Shown: positions 50,282 through 60,975 of the stretch, piece by piece
How the letters are laid out: each line of letters opens with the position of its first letter
Position numbering within the stretch: position 1 is the stretch's first letter
NCBI GenBank assembly: GCA_029207755.1
Contig: JARCOQ010000062.1
Span: 434,001-498,000, forward strand
DNA from: Chamaea fasciata
Lineage: Eukaryota; Chordata; Aves; Passeriformes; Sylviidae
Direction: 5' to 3'
Length of the DNA: 64,000 nucleotides
Translations under genes and position numbers: made by a program
Notes under the pieces: generated by a model
Told to the model about the DNA's origin: nothing
The model's database searches: none
What the model saw: only the letters and a program-made list of their open reading frames with translations

Positions 50282-51590
50282 GGAACGAGAAGGAGCCCCT
50301 GGAGAAGCTGGACAACGTGGGGCTGCTGCTGCTGGAGACAGCGAGGACAACATCAAGGATGAAAACCTCTTCTGGGACCTTGCCACCACAAAGCTGAAGA
50401 TGACTGACTTCGATTCTGGCACCTTCTTCAAAGCCAGGCTCCACAGCCAATTTGCAGATGAGTCCACGCACAGGGGGATGCTCCCAGATTTGGGCATTGC
50501 ACGGCCTGTCCAGGAACCACAGGTTCCTCCCTTTGCTGGGGCAGGTCCAACTGATTGTTCAGTGGGCTGCCAAGCTGCTTTTTGGCAGGGCTGGGGGCAC
50601 AGGCTGGGGTGGTTACGAAATGGGAGTTGGCTCCTGGCCCTGCCAACAGCCCCCACCACCCACCGTGCCCTGGGCTGGGGCTGGGGCAGCCAGCCCGACA
50701 CAAACAAACCCCCAAGGTGGGAGCAGAGGTGGGACTCCAGAGCCTGTCCATGGGCTGCTTTGCTTTGCAGGCAAGGAAGGGCTTGGGCTGCTCCACTGCC
50801 CTTGTTTGCTTTGGGATCACCATTATTTTGGGGGGCAGTGCAGGGGGGAAGAGTGAAAGCATGGGCTTCCCTCACTGGTGGGTGGGTTTTTCCCAAGTAT
50901 GTCGGAATTGGCCCTTCCTCAAGCCCCTGACAGAGATCACATCTTTTACCTTTTCCCTTGTTTCCCCTTTTTGTCTGTTAATTTGTTGTTTTTCTAAAGG
51001 AAGTGTTCTAGGTGGTGTCCAGTTTGGATTGGGAAGTGCTTGGGACCAGCTGTGGCGTGGATGGGCCGCGCCCTTGGAGAAGGCTGAGGACGTGGTTTGG
51101 GAGCAGCTTTTCTTCCAGCGGCGGATGGCGTGAGGTGGGTCCCCGTCTTCTTGGCACGGGTGGGGTAAGAGCTTTTGGGAGATGGCAGCCAGCACAGGAG
51201 CATCTTGCTCTGGGCAGCTGCTGAGGGCTGGATGCGCCGTGGCTGGCTGCAGGCTGGGCACACGTCCTGCCAGCAGTGATGGGCAGCTTTGGGCCCAGCC
51301 CTGAGCACGGCCAGCGTGGCCTGGGCACCGCGGGCGGCTGGGACAAGGGCACAGGAGCCTTCAGCTGACGGGCGGTTTCTGGTTTCTGTCCTTGCAGCTG
51401 GGCTCTGCGGGTGCTGAGGCTGCTCTGGGCTCTGCCAGGGCTCTGCTGGGCTCAGCACCGGGCCGGAATCAGCCAAAGAAGAAACGGTGTGCCCTGCAGC
51501 AGAGACTTGCCTTGAGCATTTTGGCAATGCGGCTCAAGTTTGCAGAGTGTACATCTCCAAGAGAAAACATGATACCGCTCAAAAAATAAA
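50282..51590 (+). pseudogene. Decayed second PIM-like kinase copy
   Basis: Directly behind the intact copy lies a degenerate duplicate. 50,282-50,456 reads NEKEPLEKLDNVGL and then NIKDENLFWDLATTKLKMTD with FDSGTFFKA and HSQFA; this aligns with the HRDIKxEN-to-DFG part of PIM, but HRD is absent and DFG is DFD. The donor after QFA is ATGAGT where the intact copy has GTGAGC. The following introns (50.5-51.0 kb and 51.17-51.40 kb) parallel 48.9-49.3 kb and 49.68-49.9 kb of the intact gene. An AATAAA (51585-51590) closes the unit. Most of the N-lobe and the activation-loop exon are missing or unrecognisable. Confidence 0.7.
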
Positions 51591-51599
51591 CTTGTTCAA

Positions 51600-53300
51600 T
51601 ACCTTCTGAAATGAAATCAATCTGGGATGGCCCCAAATGACATTTTTAAGCTTGCTCAAGCTGTAGCTCAGCTCTTCTCTGAAGAGTTCTGTCCTCCACC
51701 TGCCTTTTCCTTCACAGTGCTCTCTATTTTTCCCCAGTGAGTTCCCAGCCCATGCCAGTCTCCATCACACTGTTGCCTTCCTTGGTGCCCCTCAGCATGA
51801 GGAAGACTGAGTCCCAGGCTTAGGGACTGCCACTGGCTGAAGAGTAGCAATGTCTCAGAGGCCCAGAGACATTTTAGTGTCATTCAGAGCTGCTCTCCAG
51901 CCCTCAGCTCTCCTCACTGCTGAGTTCCCACTCCCTTTTTGTCGTCCTTCCAGCAGGATGACCAAGGGGCTCTTGGATGTCTCTGTATCCATGCACAGAA
52001 GGCTCTGTCTGCGCCAGGGTTTCCATTATGTCTTTGTACCCATGGGTATGGAATGAACACAGAGAGGGAAAGTGTCAGGCACGGTGCTTGTGCACTCCTT
52101 CCTTTCTATACAAGACACATCCATGCACACCCCACATACAGATGTATTAAAAGGATAGGGATGGATAGAGATTTTCCACAGAGCTCTAACTTTGGCTCAC
52201 TTGCAAGCCGGAAGCCAGGGGATTTTTTCCCAGCTTTGTGTGAGTAGGTGTCTAAGAGCTGAGGAGAGCAGCATTTAGAAGCAGTTTCAGGATTTCTAGG
52301 CAGGAAATGGAGCTGACAACCATCAGTGTAACTCGCTGTATTCATCGGGATGGGCTGCTGGTTCTTTAGGAATGTGGCACAATGGAGAGACGAGACTTGG
52401 AACAATCCCAGCTCTCTGTGGATTTGTGCAAAGGGAGAGCAGCAGGAAAACTTTGTGTCTGCTTTGGGGGACACAAGGTCCACGGAGCTGGGGTGGCAGA
52501 GGGAAACGCGGGCTGGTGGCAGGTGAAGTCCTGTTTCATGACATCCCAGAGTGGCACAGGACAAAGCTAAAAGCACCCACCACCCCACTGATGAAATCCT
52601 TGGGCTGCTACACATAGTATAGGAAAAACTGCTGTCACACAATCCATTGGGATTTAAAACTTTCATTTGCAACACTTTTGCTCCAAGTTTCAAACTGCCA
52701 AATTTTTACACTCAAGATGCAGTCGTGCACAATCCATCTTTCAATTTCCTATTGCTTTAAGTTTAAATTTACTTCATATTAGGAAATAATTCCAACATCT
52801 GCAAAAGAATGCAGCTGATGAATCCTTGCCATGAGCACATTTACAAAGCAACTGAGTTCTCATTTCAAAACATCACTTACATCTTTTTAATCCACAGTTA
52901 TGGAAGACTTTTAACTACACGGTTTTGGGGCAGTTTTTATCTTTTGTATTTTTTCCGGTTTTCTCTTTTCTCTTTTTTTTTTCTTTCTTTTTTTTTTTTT
53001 TTTTTAACAGAAAACACATCCTAAAGAATGTGTTTCCTTTGTTCCCTGTTCCTGTATGGAGCAGCTCCCTTCCCGCTGGCCCTGCAGGGCTGAGGCTTTT
53101 CCCCGTTGCTGGGCACAGACTGATGGAGCAGCACTGCTGAACACGGGGACACACAGAGGGAGCAGAAGCAGCTGCCTGTGTCCACCTGCAGCTCCAAGGC
53201 CCAAACTGGTTCCCCCCTGTCCCAGCTGTTGGGGGGTCACACTTTTATTGGGGTCCCTCATCTATTCAGTCCCCACCCTCCCCGGGCTGCGGCGAGTCCC
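51600..53300. other. Non-coding spacer
   Basis: No exon recognised on either strand. It contains a T-rich run (52,955-53,008, mostly T with C interruptions) ending in aacag. The right end becomes GC-rich and leads into a CpG-rich segment. Confidence 0.45.
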
Positions 53301-54060
53301 AGGAACCCTTAAAGCTCCCCCCTCTTCTGTCTCCCCACCTACGGATACTGGGAGTGACTGGGCTTACACCGGGAGCAGCCACTTCCAGCACCGCGACTCC
53401 CGAACCCCCTTCCCGGCCATCCCGCCCCTCCAGCCCCTAACGGGGTCCCGGCAATCCCAGGGGTCCCCCCCCTCTCAGGGTCCCCGCTTTGCGGTTCTGG
53501 GCTCTCCTCTCTCTGGGCTCCCGCTCAGGGAAGCGGCGGCTCTCCCGGGCTCCCCAAACCCCGTGTCCCCCCGCCACCGCCGGGGCTCTGCCGACACCGG
53601 GACACCCCAAACACACCTCCCGGGGAGCTCCCGATGTCCCCCCGAGGGGCATCTGCTGCTCGGCTTTGGATCCCCGCGAGCTCCAAACATCCCCCCAACA
53701 AACCCCAAACCCAGGGACCCCCCGGGATATTTGGGGCGAGCTCCCCCTCCCCGGCCCCCTGCGGGATGGGGGCGATGATCCCGGCGGTGCCGCCAGTTCA
53801 GGGAGCGCTGGAGCCGCCGCTCCCTCCGCTCGTCTTCTCCTCCCGCTCCTGCCGCCGCTGCGCCTCTTCCTCCCTCCCTCCTCCTCCTCCCCCGGGCCCG
53901 GGCTGGGAGGGCGGGGCCAAAGAAAGGGCGGGAACTTGGAGGGGAAAGGGGCGGGGTCATGGAAAGGGGCGGGGTCAGGGACAGGGCGGGAATCGTGAGG
54001 GGAAAGAGTCGGGGCGAAGGCGACGCGCGGTCCTAAAACCGCCCGGGTTCGCTTAAAATC
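53300..54060. promoter_or_regulatory. CpG-rich segment with repeated GC boxes
   Basis: 53.4-53.9 kb is C-rich and CpG-rich. 53.91-54.06 kb carries GC boxes (ggggcggggtca, repeated) and ends with acgcgcggtcctaaaaccgc. The same end recurs at 56.58-56.70 kb, so it is part of a local duplication. No exon was recognised. Confidence 0.4.
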
Positions 54061-54510
54061 ACCAAAATGCGCCTAAATTTCTCCAAAAGGGCCTAAAATC
54101 CACCCTAACACGGATCAGGTTTGGCCTCAAATCACCCTAAGAGGCCTGCAATCCCCACAAAGTGGCCTAAAATCACCCAAAGGGCACTAAAAGCCACCCT
54201 ATAGCCACAGGGTTCGGTCTAAAATCAGCCCGTTGGGGATAAAATCATCTAAAGGGGTCTAAAACCAACCAATGTCGTCTAAAATTGCCCAGACTGGTTT
54301 AAATCCACACAAAATGGCAAAAAATCCCCTTAAAACTCCTAAAAAGGGCGTAAAATCAACCCTGAAAAGACCTGGTTTGGCTTAAAATCAATGAAATGTA
54401 CCTAAAGCCCACCCTAAAACCCACCAGATTTGGCCTAAAATCATCCAAAGGGGCCGAAAATCCACCCTAAACCTGCCCAGTTTGGCCTAAAATTACCCAA
54501 ACCCGCCTAA
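54060..54510. repeat. Degenerate cctaaaatcaccc array
   Basis: Repeated 'gcctaaaatcacccaaaggg' variants of about 25-35 bp, strongly A/C-skewed on the plus strand. It interrupts the first of the two duplicated modules. Confidence 0.75.
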
Positions 54511-54690
54511 AATCTCCGGGACTGGGACCGAGAGCGGGACCGAGAGCGGCAGCGGAACCAGCCCCGAGACTGGCAGCGCCCAGGGACGGGGACTGAGAAC
54601 GAGATTGGCGCCGGGAGCGCTCCGGGACCAAGAGCGGCACCGGGACCGGCACCGGGACCGGCACCGCCCGGAGACCGGGACTGAGACCGG
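54511..54690. repeat. ccgggaccgagac hexamer-type minisatellite
   Basis: Imperfect copies of accgag/accggg/accggc units on the plus strand. The same motif fills 56.72-57.22 kb. Arg/Ser- or Thr/Gly-rich frames across it are repeat-derived. Confidence 0.8.
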
Positions 54691-55490
54691 CAAAAAATGG
54701 CTCCAACGGCACCAAAAACGCCCCTGAAGAGACCAAAAATGCCCGAAAAGGGACAGAACATGGCCACAAAATGGCCCCCAAATGACCCAAAACTGACTAG
54801 AAATGCCACCGAAATTACAAAATACGGCTGAAAATGACCCAAAGCGTGACCAAAAATGACCCAAGAGTGACAGAAAATTGCCCAAAATGCCGCAGGATGG
54901 GGGAGCGCCCGGAGACACAGAATTCCCAAAAAATTAAAAAAAAAATCCCCCCAAAATTGCATACAAAAGGAAAACTATAGAAAAAAAACAAACTGAAAAA
55001 AGCCTCAAAATAGCTCAAAAAAGAAAAAAAGCCAGAAAATGCCTCCAAAAATTCCAGTAATATTCCCAAAATTTCCCAGACTACCCAGAATTTACCAAAT
55101 TCCAAAAAATGTCCAAAAATTTCCCTAAACACCAATAAAAATCACCCAGAAAATAAAATAAATAAAAAAAACCCCAAACCCTAAAAATGTCCAGAAATAG
55201 TTTAAAAACCCCCCAAACTCCCCAAAAAATCTCCAAAATTATCTAAAAATCCCCCCACTCCTCAGATTTCTCAAAATTCCCAATATATTATTCCCCAAAG
55301 CCCGCAAACAGCAACAGAAAACACTCTAAAAATGCAAAAACACCACCCCAAAGTCCTAAAAATACCTCAAAAATCCCCTCAAAATACACAAGACGTCCCC
55401 CAAAATGAAAAAAAATCCCTCCAAAATTCCCAAAAATCCCACGACCCCCTAGAACTGCCAAAATCCTTGAAAATTCACAGAAATTCCTAC
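54691..55490. repeat. A/C-rich low-complexity sequence
   Basis: Loosely repetitive aaaatgacccaaa, ccaaaattccc and similar motifs. No gene seen; open frames here are Phe/Gly/Leu strings from the skew. Confidence 0.6.
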
Positions 55491-55570
55491 ACTTGCTCTC
55501 AATGAAGTTGTGCAGCAGGCAGGACTTGCCCGTGCCGTGCTGCCACTCACCGAGAACTTGAAGAGGATAT
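55491..55570 (-). pseudogene. RAB4-type small GTPase P-loop exon remnant
   Basis: An 80-nt minus-strand segment lies between a tttttcctag acceptor and an AAGT/gtagga donor. It reads ILFKF, then after a one-base slip [15 protein letters not shown]. This corresponds to the P-loop exon of RAB4A/RAB4B ([20 protein letters not shown], then FIENK), which binds GTP phosphates. The missing base lies between the first Gly-Ser and the GTGKS, so the frame is broken, and V-I-G-S is changed to V-S-G-S. No other RAB exon was recognised nearby. In mammals RAB4B sits in a gene-dense 19q region whose bird counterparts are GC-rich and often poorly assembled. Assignment to RAB4B rather than RAB4A is not certain. 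Confidence 0.6.
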
Positions 55571-56395
55571 CTAGGAAAAAGAATTCCCCAAATTCCCAAG
55601 TTAGGACCCAAAATTACCCAAAATTCCCACCCTTTGACCCGAAATTCCACAAGTTCCTGCGTTTGGACCCAAAATTCCTCCAAAATTCCTCCAAAATTCC
55701 TAACAGAGGCCCCAAAATTCAAAAAAAAAAATCCCAATAGAGCGCCCAAAATTGCCCAATTTGGACCCCAAATTTCCAAGAATTAGCTGTACAGAGCCAA
55801 AAATTCACAAAAATTTCCTTTATGGGCCCCAAAACTCCACTATGGAGATGCCAAGACTCCCCCAGACCCCCTCACATCCCATGCAGAGAACCCCAGATCC
55901 CCTGTAGGGTCCCCCAGGCGCCCCCGGACCCTCTATCGAGCCCCTACATATCCCCTCAGACCCCCCTGGGGACCTCCAGACCCCCCCAGACCCCCCAAAT
56001 CCCCCACAGGGACCCACAGACACCCCCAGACCTCTCCGGACCCGCTACAGGCTGCCGCTGACCCCTAGAGATCCCCTACAGACCCCCCAACCCCCCAGAA
56101 CGCCACAGAGACCCCCCAAATCCCCCACAGACACCCAGACCCCATTTAGGGACGCCCGGAGCCCCTTTACGGACCCCGCTGGACCCTCTACAGAGCCCCA
56201 GACCCCGATAGAGCCCCGAGACCCGCCCAGCCCCCTTTAGGGATCCCCAGACCGCCCCAAAGCCCCTACAGACCGCCCCAAATCTCCTGCAGATCCCCCA
56301 CCAAATCCTCTAAGGAGACTTCCAGGTCCTCTCAGACCCCTATAGATCCCCTAGAGATCCCCTATAGATCCCTTATAGACCCCCATTCCCCCACC
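55571..56395. repeat. C-rich low-complexity and gacccc minisatellite
   Basis: To about 55.84 kb: ccaaaattccc type. From 55.85 kb: variants of 'agaccccccagacccc' and 'cctatagatccc'. No exon seen. Confidence 0.7.
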
Positions 56396-56715
56396 GCAGG
56401 TCTCGGACACGCCGGAGCCGGCTCGGGGGACCGGGAACAAAGATGGCGGCACCCGGGAGAGCCACTTCTGGGTCGTCTGCGCATGCGCCGGACGGAACGC
56501 GCCAGCAGATGGGCGGGGCCCACGGGGAAAAGGGGCGTGGCCAATGAAAGGGCGGGGAACGAATGGAACGAGGCGGGGTCAGAGAAAGGGCGGGAACTGG
56601 GAGGGGAAAGGGGCGGGGTCCAGGAAACGGCGGGAATTTTGAGGGGGAATGGGCGGGGTCAAGGGAACGCGCGGTCCTAAAAGGGCCCGGTTTGGCTTAA
56701 AATCACCCAAAAGAC
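56396..56715. promoter_or_regulatory. CpG promoter with YY1 and NRF1 motifs
   Basis: aaagatggcggc (56439-56450) matches the YY1 initiator-type element. tgcgcatgcgcc (56478-56489) is a perfect NRF1 core. A CCAAT lies in ggccaatg (about 56540) with GC boxes to 56.66 kb. The end (acgcgcggtcctaaaagggc) duplicates that at 54.02 kb. Motif spacing is that of a housekeeping promoter; the gene it served was not identified, the RAB4-like remnant on the minus strand being one candidate. Confidence 0.45.
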
Positions 56716-56719
56716 CCTA

Positions 56720-57225
56720 AAATCTCCGGCACCGAGACCGAGACCGAGACCGGAACCGAGACCGGCACCGCTTCGGGACCCGCACTGTGGGACCGACACC
56801 GAAACCGGCACCAGAACTGGTACCGGAACCAAGACTGACACCGACACTGGGACCGGCGCCGGGAGCGCTTCGGAACCGGCACCGGCACCAGGACTGCTCC
56901 AGGACTGCGGCCAGAACCCAGACCGGGAGCGCTCCGGGATGGAGACCGAGACCGGCACCGGAACCAGCACCGAGACTGGCACCGCTCCGGGACCAAGACT
57001 GGGATTGGCACTGGGAGCACTCCGGGACCAAAAACGGCACCGGCACCGCTCCGACACCGAGACTGAGACCAGGACTGAAACTGGAACCGGCACTGGCACC
57101 GAGACTGGCACCGCTCCGGGATCGAGATCGGCACCGCGACCGGAATCAGCACCGGGAGCGCTCCGGGACCGAGACTGAGACCGAGGCCGAAACAGGGACC
57201 GGGATCGGACCCGGAATCGCTCCGG
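56720..57225. repeat. ccgagaccg / ccggcaccg minisatellite
   Basis: About 500 bp of imperfect 6- and 12-bp units (accgagaccggcaccg), the longer counterpart of the array at 54.51-54.69 kb. All long frames over it are repeat-derived. Confidence 0.85.
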
Positions 57226-57432
57226 GACCGCCGCGTTCGCTGCGGGGAGTTTTGGCCGCGCCCCCGGGCGGGACTGGGAGGGACGGGGAGGTTGCCCTGG
57301 GCCGGGCGGGACCGCCTCGGTTCGCATCGTTCCGAGGCCGCCACCCCGGTCCAGATGATCCCAGTTTCTATGGTTCTGATCCAGATGGTCCAGCCTGTGA
57401 AATCCCAGTCCATGTGATCCCAGTCCATGTGA

Positions 57433-57753
57433 TCAAGAACTCTCCAAGTCTGATTTACTATCAAACCACATCCCACCCACCCAGCCCCACACAATCCCGA
57501 TCCCAACATCCGCCCACAAAAATATCCCCAAACCAACTGTACCATTTAGAGTTGTAACCCGTTCATTCTTATCCCATCCCCACTCACGTGGACCACCATG
57601 ATACCCTGAGGTTGCCAGGTTCAGGTGACGACTTCTGGGATGTGATTCTTGAGTACTGGGATATCTAACAGTGTCTTCAGACCACGGCCACTCAGCTGGC
57701 TCCTGGCCATGGGAGTGTGGCAGGATACAGAGAAGTATTAATAATGTTAACAT
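57433..57753 (-). pseudogene. env-like N-terminal frame of the ERV, truncated
   Basis: Starts 93 nt after the integrase stop. The first ~16 residues (MLTLLILLCILPHSHG) form a clear signal peptide. The rest is Trp-rich with one NxT sequon (LNGT) and a hydrophobic segment (VGLGIFLWADVGIGIVWGW). Position after pol and a signal peptide suggest Env, but no surface or transmembrane-subunit hallmark (CxxC, furin site, fusion peptide) is reached before the element ends. It could instead be an unrelated small secreted-type frame. Confidence 0.35.
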
Positions 57754-57845
57754 GGTTATTTTGTTTTCATGTCACTTGAAGTGTCCCCTCGGAGTTCTCC
57801 TGCAATAGCAAAACACAGAAAAATCTGCCACCTAAGGGCAGAACA

Positions 57846-58766
57846 TTAAAATGATGGAATTATCCAGCGGGTATTTATCCGATGTTCTTTTCCTAAGGCA
57901 TCAGATGCTATCCACGCAACTTTATTCAGAGAAGTTTTCAACACAAGTGGTACTTCTCCCACCGTAGGGAGGTCTACCAAAACAGGGTGTCCCGGGTCAT
58001 GAACTGGAGTTTCGGGATCATTTGGTCCTCTTTGTGAGGAGATTAAGCTCAGAGGATTTGGGCAAAAAGCAGTAATTTTGGCGCACCCATTTACCCCCCA
58101 TCTTTCATTTTCACTTTGCACAGCTTTATGCAACCGGCCATCCCAGCCTCCCTCTTGTGGTTTCAGAAGTCGTCTTAAAAGACCATTAGTCCTTTCTACA
58201 ATTCCGTTAGCTTGAGGGTAATAGGGAGTGTGAAAAGTCCATTTTATCCCTTCACCTTTTGCCCATTCCTGTACTACTTTAGCAGTAAAGTGTGACCCAT
58301 TATCAGATTGAATTTCCTGTGGTTTTGGGAAAGTCCCGAACCATATCTGCAATGCTTTAACAGTGTTTTCCCCTGTAGCCCTTTTAAATGCCTCGGCTTG
58401 AACTGATCCAGATGTAATCTCAACCCCCACTAACACAAAATGTTTACCTCCTGATTGCTTAAAGGGACCCATGTAATCTACCTGCCATGCATCCCATAAG
58501 CCTTTACCTGTCCTCAAGTGTAGTGGGTCATCCTCTAAAGGATGTCTTTCTAGCCGTTTGCGACGCTGCTCACAGGCTGAAATGCAGGTGTTACACATTT
58601 CTCTGGTAACGGGCCAAGCCCGGGCATGAGCTTCCTTGTATAAATCTTTTGTACCTGTGTGTTGTCGTTTTACATGCAGCCATTCTAATAAGTGCTCCCA
58701 ATCTTCAGTGATTTCATCCTTTTTCAGAGGACTTAATTTTGCTAATTCATCAGCTCTGTATTCCAT
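57846..58766 (-). pseudogene. ERV integrase
   Basis: About 306 codons open. The N-terminal HHCC zinc-binding region (His residues in HVKRQH; CNTC) is followed by a DDE core: first Asp in WQVDYMGPF, second in SDNGSHF, Glu in NGIVERTNG. A C-terminal basic region ends RINTRWIIPSF. It inserts viral DNA into host chromosomes. The frame differs from that of RNase H upstream, so there is an indel near 58,760. The domain itself has no internal stop. Confidence 0.75.
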
Positions 58767-60220
58767 TCTCCTGCTGGATTATCATCTGTCTGGTGAGAGG
58801 CTACCCACCCTACAGCAAAATTCCCTTGACTTGCAATTTGTAAAATTTCTTGCCACTTTTCTTTCTGCCACACTGGAATTCTGTTAACTTCCCAATCATT
58901 CTGTTGCCAGAAAGGCAGCCATTCAGTGCAGCCCTTATATACAGCATAGGAGTCAGTGTAAATACAGACAAGAGAGGTGTTTTGTGCCTCCCTCTGGAAA
59001 ACACTCCAAACAGCTCTAAGTTCCCCAGTTTGGGCACTGCCTTCCCCTTCTGTAATGATCCGCTCTCCAGAAGAAGTGTGCAAAGCTACAGCTCTGTATT
59101 TCCACACTTTTCCTTCACGCTTAGCTGAGGCCTCAGTAAACCATGAATGTGCTGTTTGCTCAGGGGAGAAGGGAGGGGCTATTTTAAGAACTGAGGCAGG
59201 TTTGTCTTGGCTGCTGTTCAGATTCTCTGTGTCTTGTATTGGTAAATTTTTCACAGCGCCTTCAGTAATTGAAAAGATGTTATTAGAATGCTCTATTTGT
59301 GCATACCATTTCCTTACTGAGGCTCATTGTGCTACCCCTTCAGGAGGTGGAGTCCCTGTGATCACTATTTTAATGACTCTAAAGGGACCTCTCAACACAA
59401 TTGGTTGTTTTCTTGTGATCTTTTCTACTTCTATGAGAGCTTGGGTAACAACAAATAAGCCTTTCTCCCAAGTTGTAAATCTTTTTTCAGCATCTTTCAA
59501 GCCACGGGAGTAGAAGCTAACAGGTCTGATTGGGCCTTCAGGACCCCTTTGCCATATATGTACTGACAATCCTGAGGTAGCAAATCCCCATTCTACCTGA
59601 AAAGGATCTGCTGGGTGGATAGGGCCTAGGGCCTGATGAGCTGTGGCTTCAAAAATCAACAATTGTAATGCTTCTTCCTGAGAAGGGCTCCAGTCCCATT
59701 TTACTCCCTTTCTCAACAAATCATCAAGAGGTCTGGCAATAATTGAAAAATCTGGAATGTGTTTTCTCCAAAATACCAATAGTCCTAGAGCTTGTTGGAG
59801 TTCTTTTCTAGGTTCAGGCATCTTGATTTGATCTAAAGAAGTTAGGGTGTCTGGTGGGATGCATGTCATACCTCCTTTCCACCAGATGCCTCAAAATTTC
59901 ACTTCTTGAGAAGGTTTTTGTATTTTTCTGAGGGGATCTGCAAACCAAGGCTTTCTAAGTGGGAAATTATTTTCTGTTGAACATCCTCCACTACTTCTTT
60001 TTCTTCCCCTCCCACTAAAATATCATCTATGGATTGGTAAACAGCTACAGTGTCAGGTTTAGATAGTTCTTCTAATTCTTGGGCTAAAGCATGGTGGGCT
60101 AAAGTGGGGGAGTGTCTCTACCCTTGGGGTAGACGTGTGAAGGTATATTGCTGTCCCTCCCACGTAAAGACAAAACGGTCCATATCTTCTTGTTGTATGG
60201 GTATCATGAAAAACATGTCT
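58742..60220 (-). pseudogene. ERV reverse transcriptase (C-terminal part) and RNase H
   Basis: The RT palm continues from the protease-RT frame after an extra base in an A run (60253-60256). TAG at 60118-60120 follows LPQG. The polymerase YxDD motif reads SIDD: the Tyr codon position (60031-60033) is TCC. A base is missing in an A run at 59923-59927, returning to the first frame, then TGA at 59891-59893 follows VKF. The connection domain (59324-59869) is open and reads FWRKHIPDF. RNase H (58742-59254) keeps Glu (TGELRAVW), Asp (YTDSYAV) and the last Asp (SHQTDD), but its first catalytic Asp is Glu (WFTEAS). Multiple breaks make this non-functional. Confidence 0.75.
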
Positions 60221-60975
60221 TTAACATCTATTGTTGCCGTAATAGAGTGAGCTTTTCTCCTGAATTGATATTATTAATTCAGCTGTATTTGGGACCGCTG
60301 CTGTAAGAGGGTCTCTGTTGGCATTAAGCCGTCTGTAATCAACTGTCAGTCTCCACTTTCCATTGGGTTTTTTAACTGGCCAGATTGGTGAGTTAAAAGG
60401 GCTGTGAGTGTTAACAATTACTCCTTGATCTTTCAATTCCTGAATGACTGGCTTGATGCCATCTTTAGCACCAGAGGGTAAAGGATATTGTTTCACAGAA
60501 GGGATTTTGCTGAACGGTAGGGAAGGAGCTGTTTGTAGCAGCCTGATGTTAAGGCTGGGAGCTCCGAAAGACCAGAGAAAGCCTTCTGAGTCTTCCCATT
60601 GTCTCCCAGCAAGTATATCCATCCCTAACAAACTGTCAGGAATGTTTCCGATGACCATTTGGACAGCTATTGGGTTGTCTTCTCCGGGCAGTGTGAGTTT
60701 TACTAGAGCCATACTCATAGACTCTGTAGTTCCTAGGGCATTTAAAACACAACATCGTTTTTTGCTGGGAACAAGCCCACACTTTTGGGCGTGTGTGATT
60801 TTCAATGCACTGATTTGGGCCCCTGTGTCCACAACAAAAGTTATTAATATTTGTTTGGGGCCAACTATTGCTGTAATCAATATGTCCCCTGTTCTCGGGT
60901 CCTTTGTGAGCTTCCTCAAAAACATCCAGTCTCCGTTTCTTCGCTCACTATCGAGAAACGGAGTTTCTAGTTTAA
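60221..60975 (-). pseudogene. ERV protease and N-terminal reverse transcriptase
   Basis: Entered by -1 frameshift from gag. The aspartic protease shows VVDTGAQISAL (active-site DTG) and LLGMDILAGRQW (flap/GMD region). RT follows without a gap: YPLPSGAKDGIKPVIQELKD, then WPVKKPNGKWRLTVDYRRLN (finger/palm). The frame runs into TAA/TGA at 60,221 because of an extra base in the A run at 60253-60256. Confidence 0.75.

Noticed and set aside
54467..57545. Arg/Ser/Val-rich frames up to 280 codons
   Set aside because: Derived from accgagaccg minisatellites.
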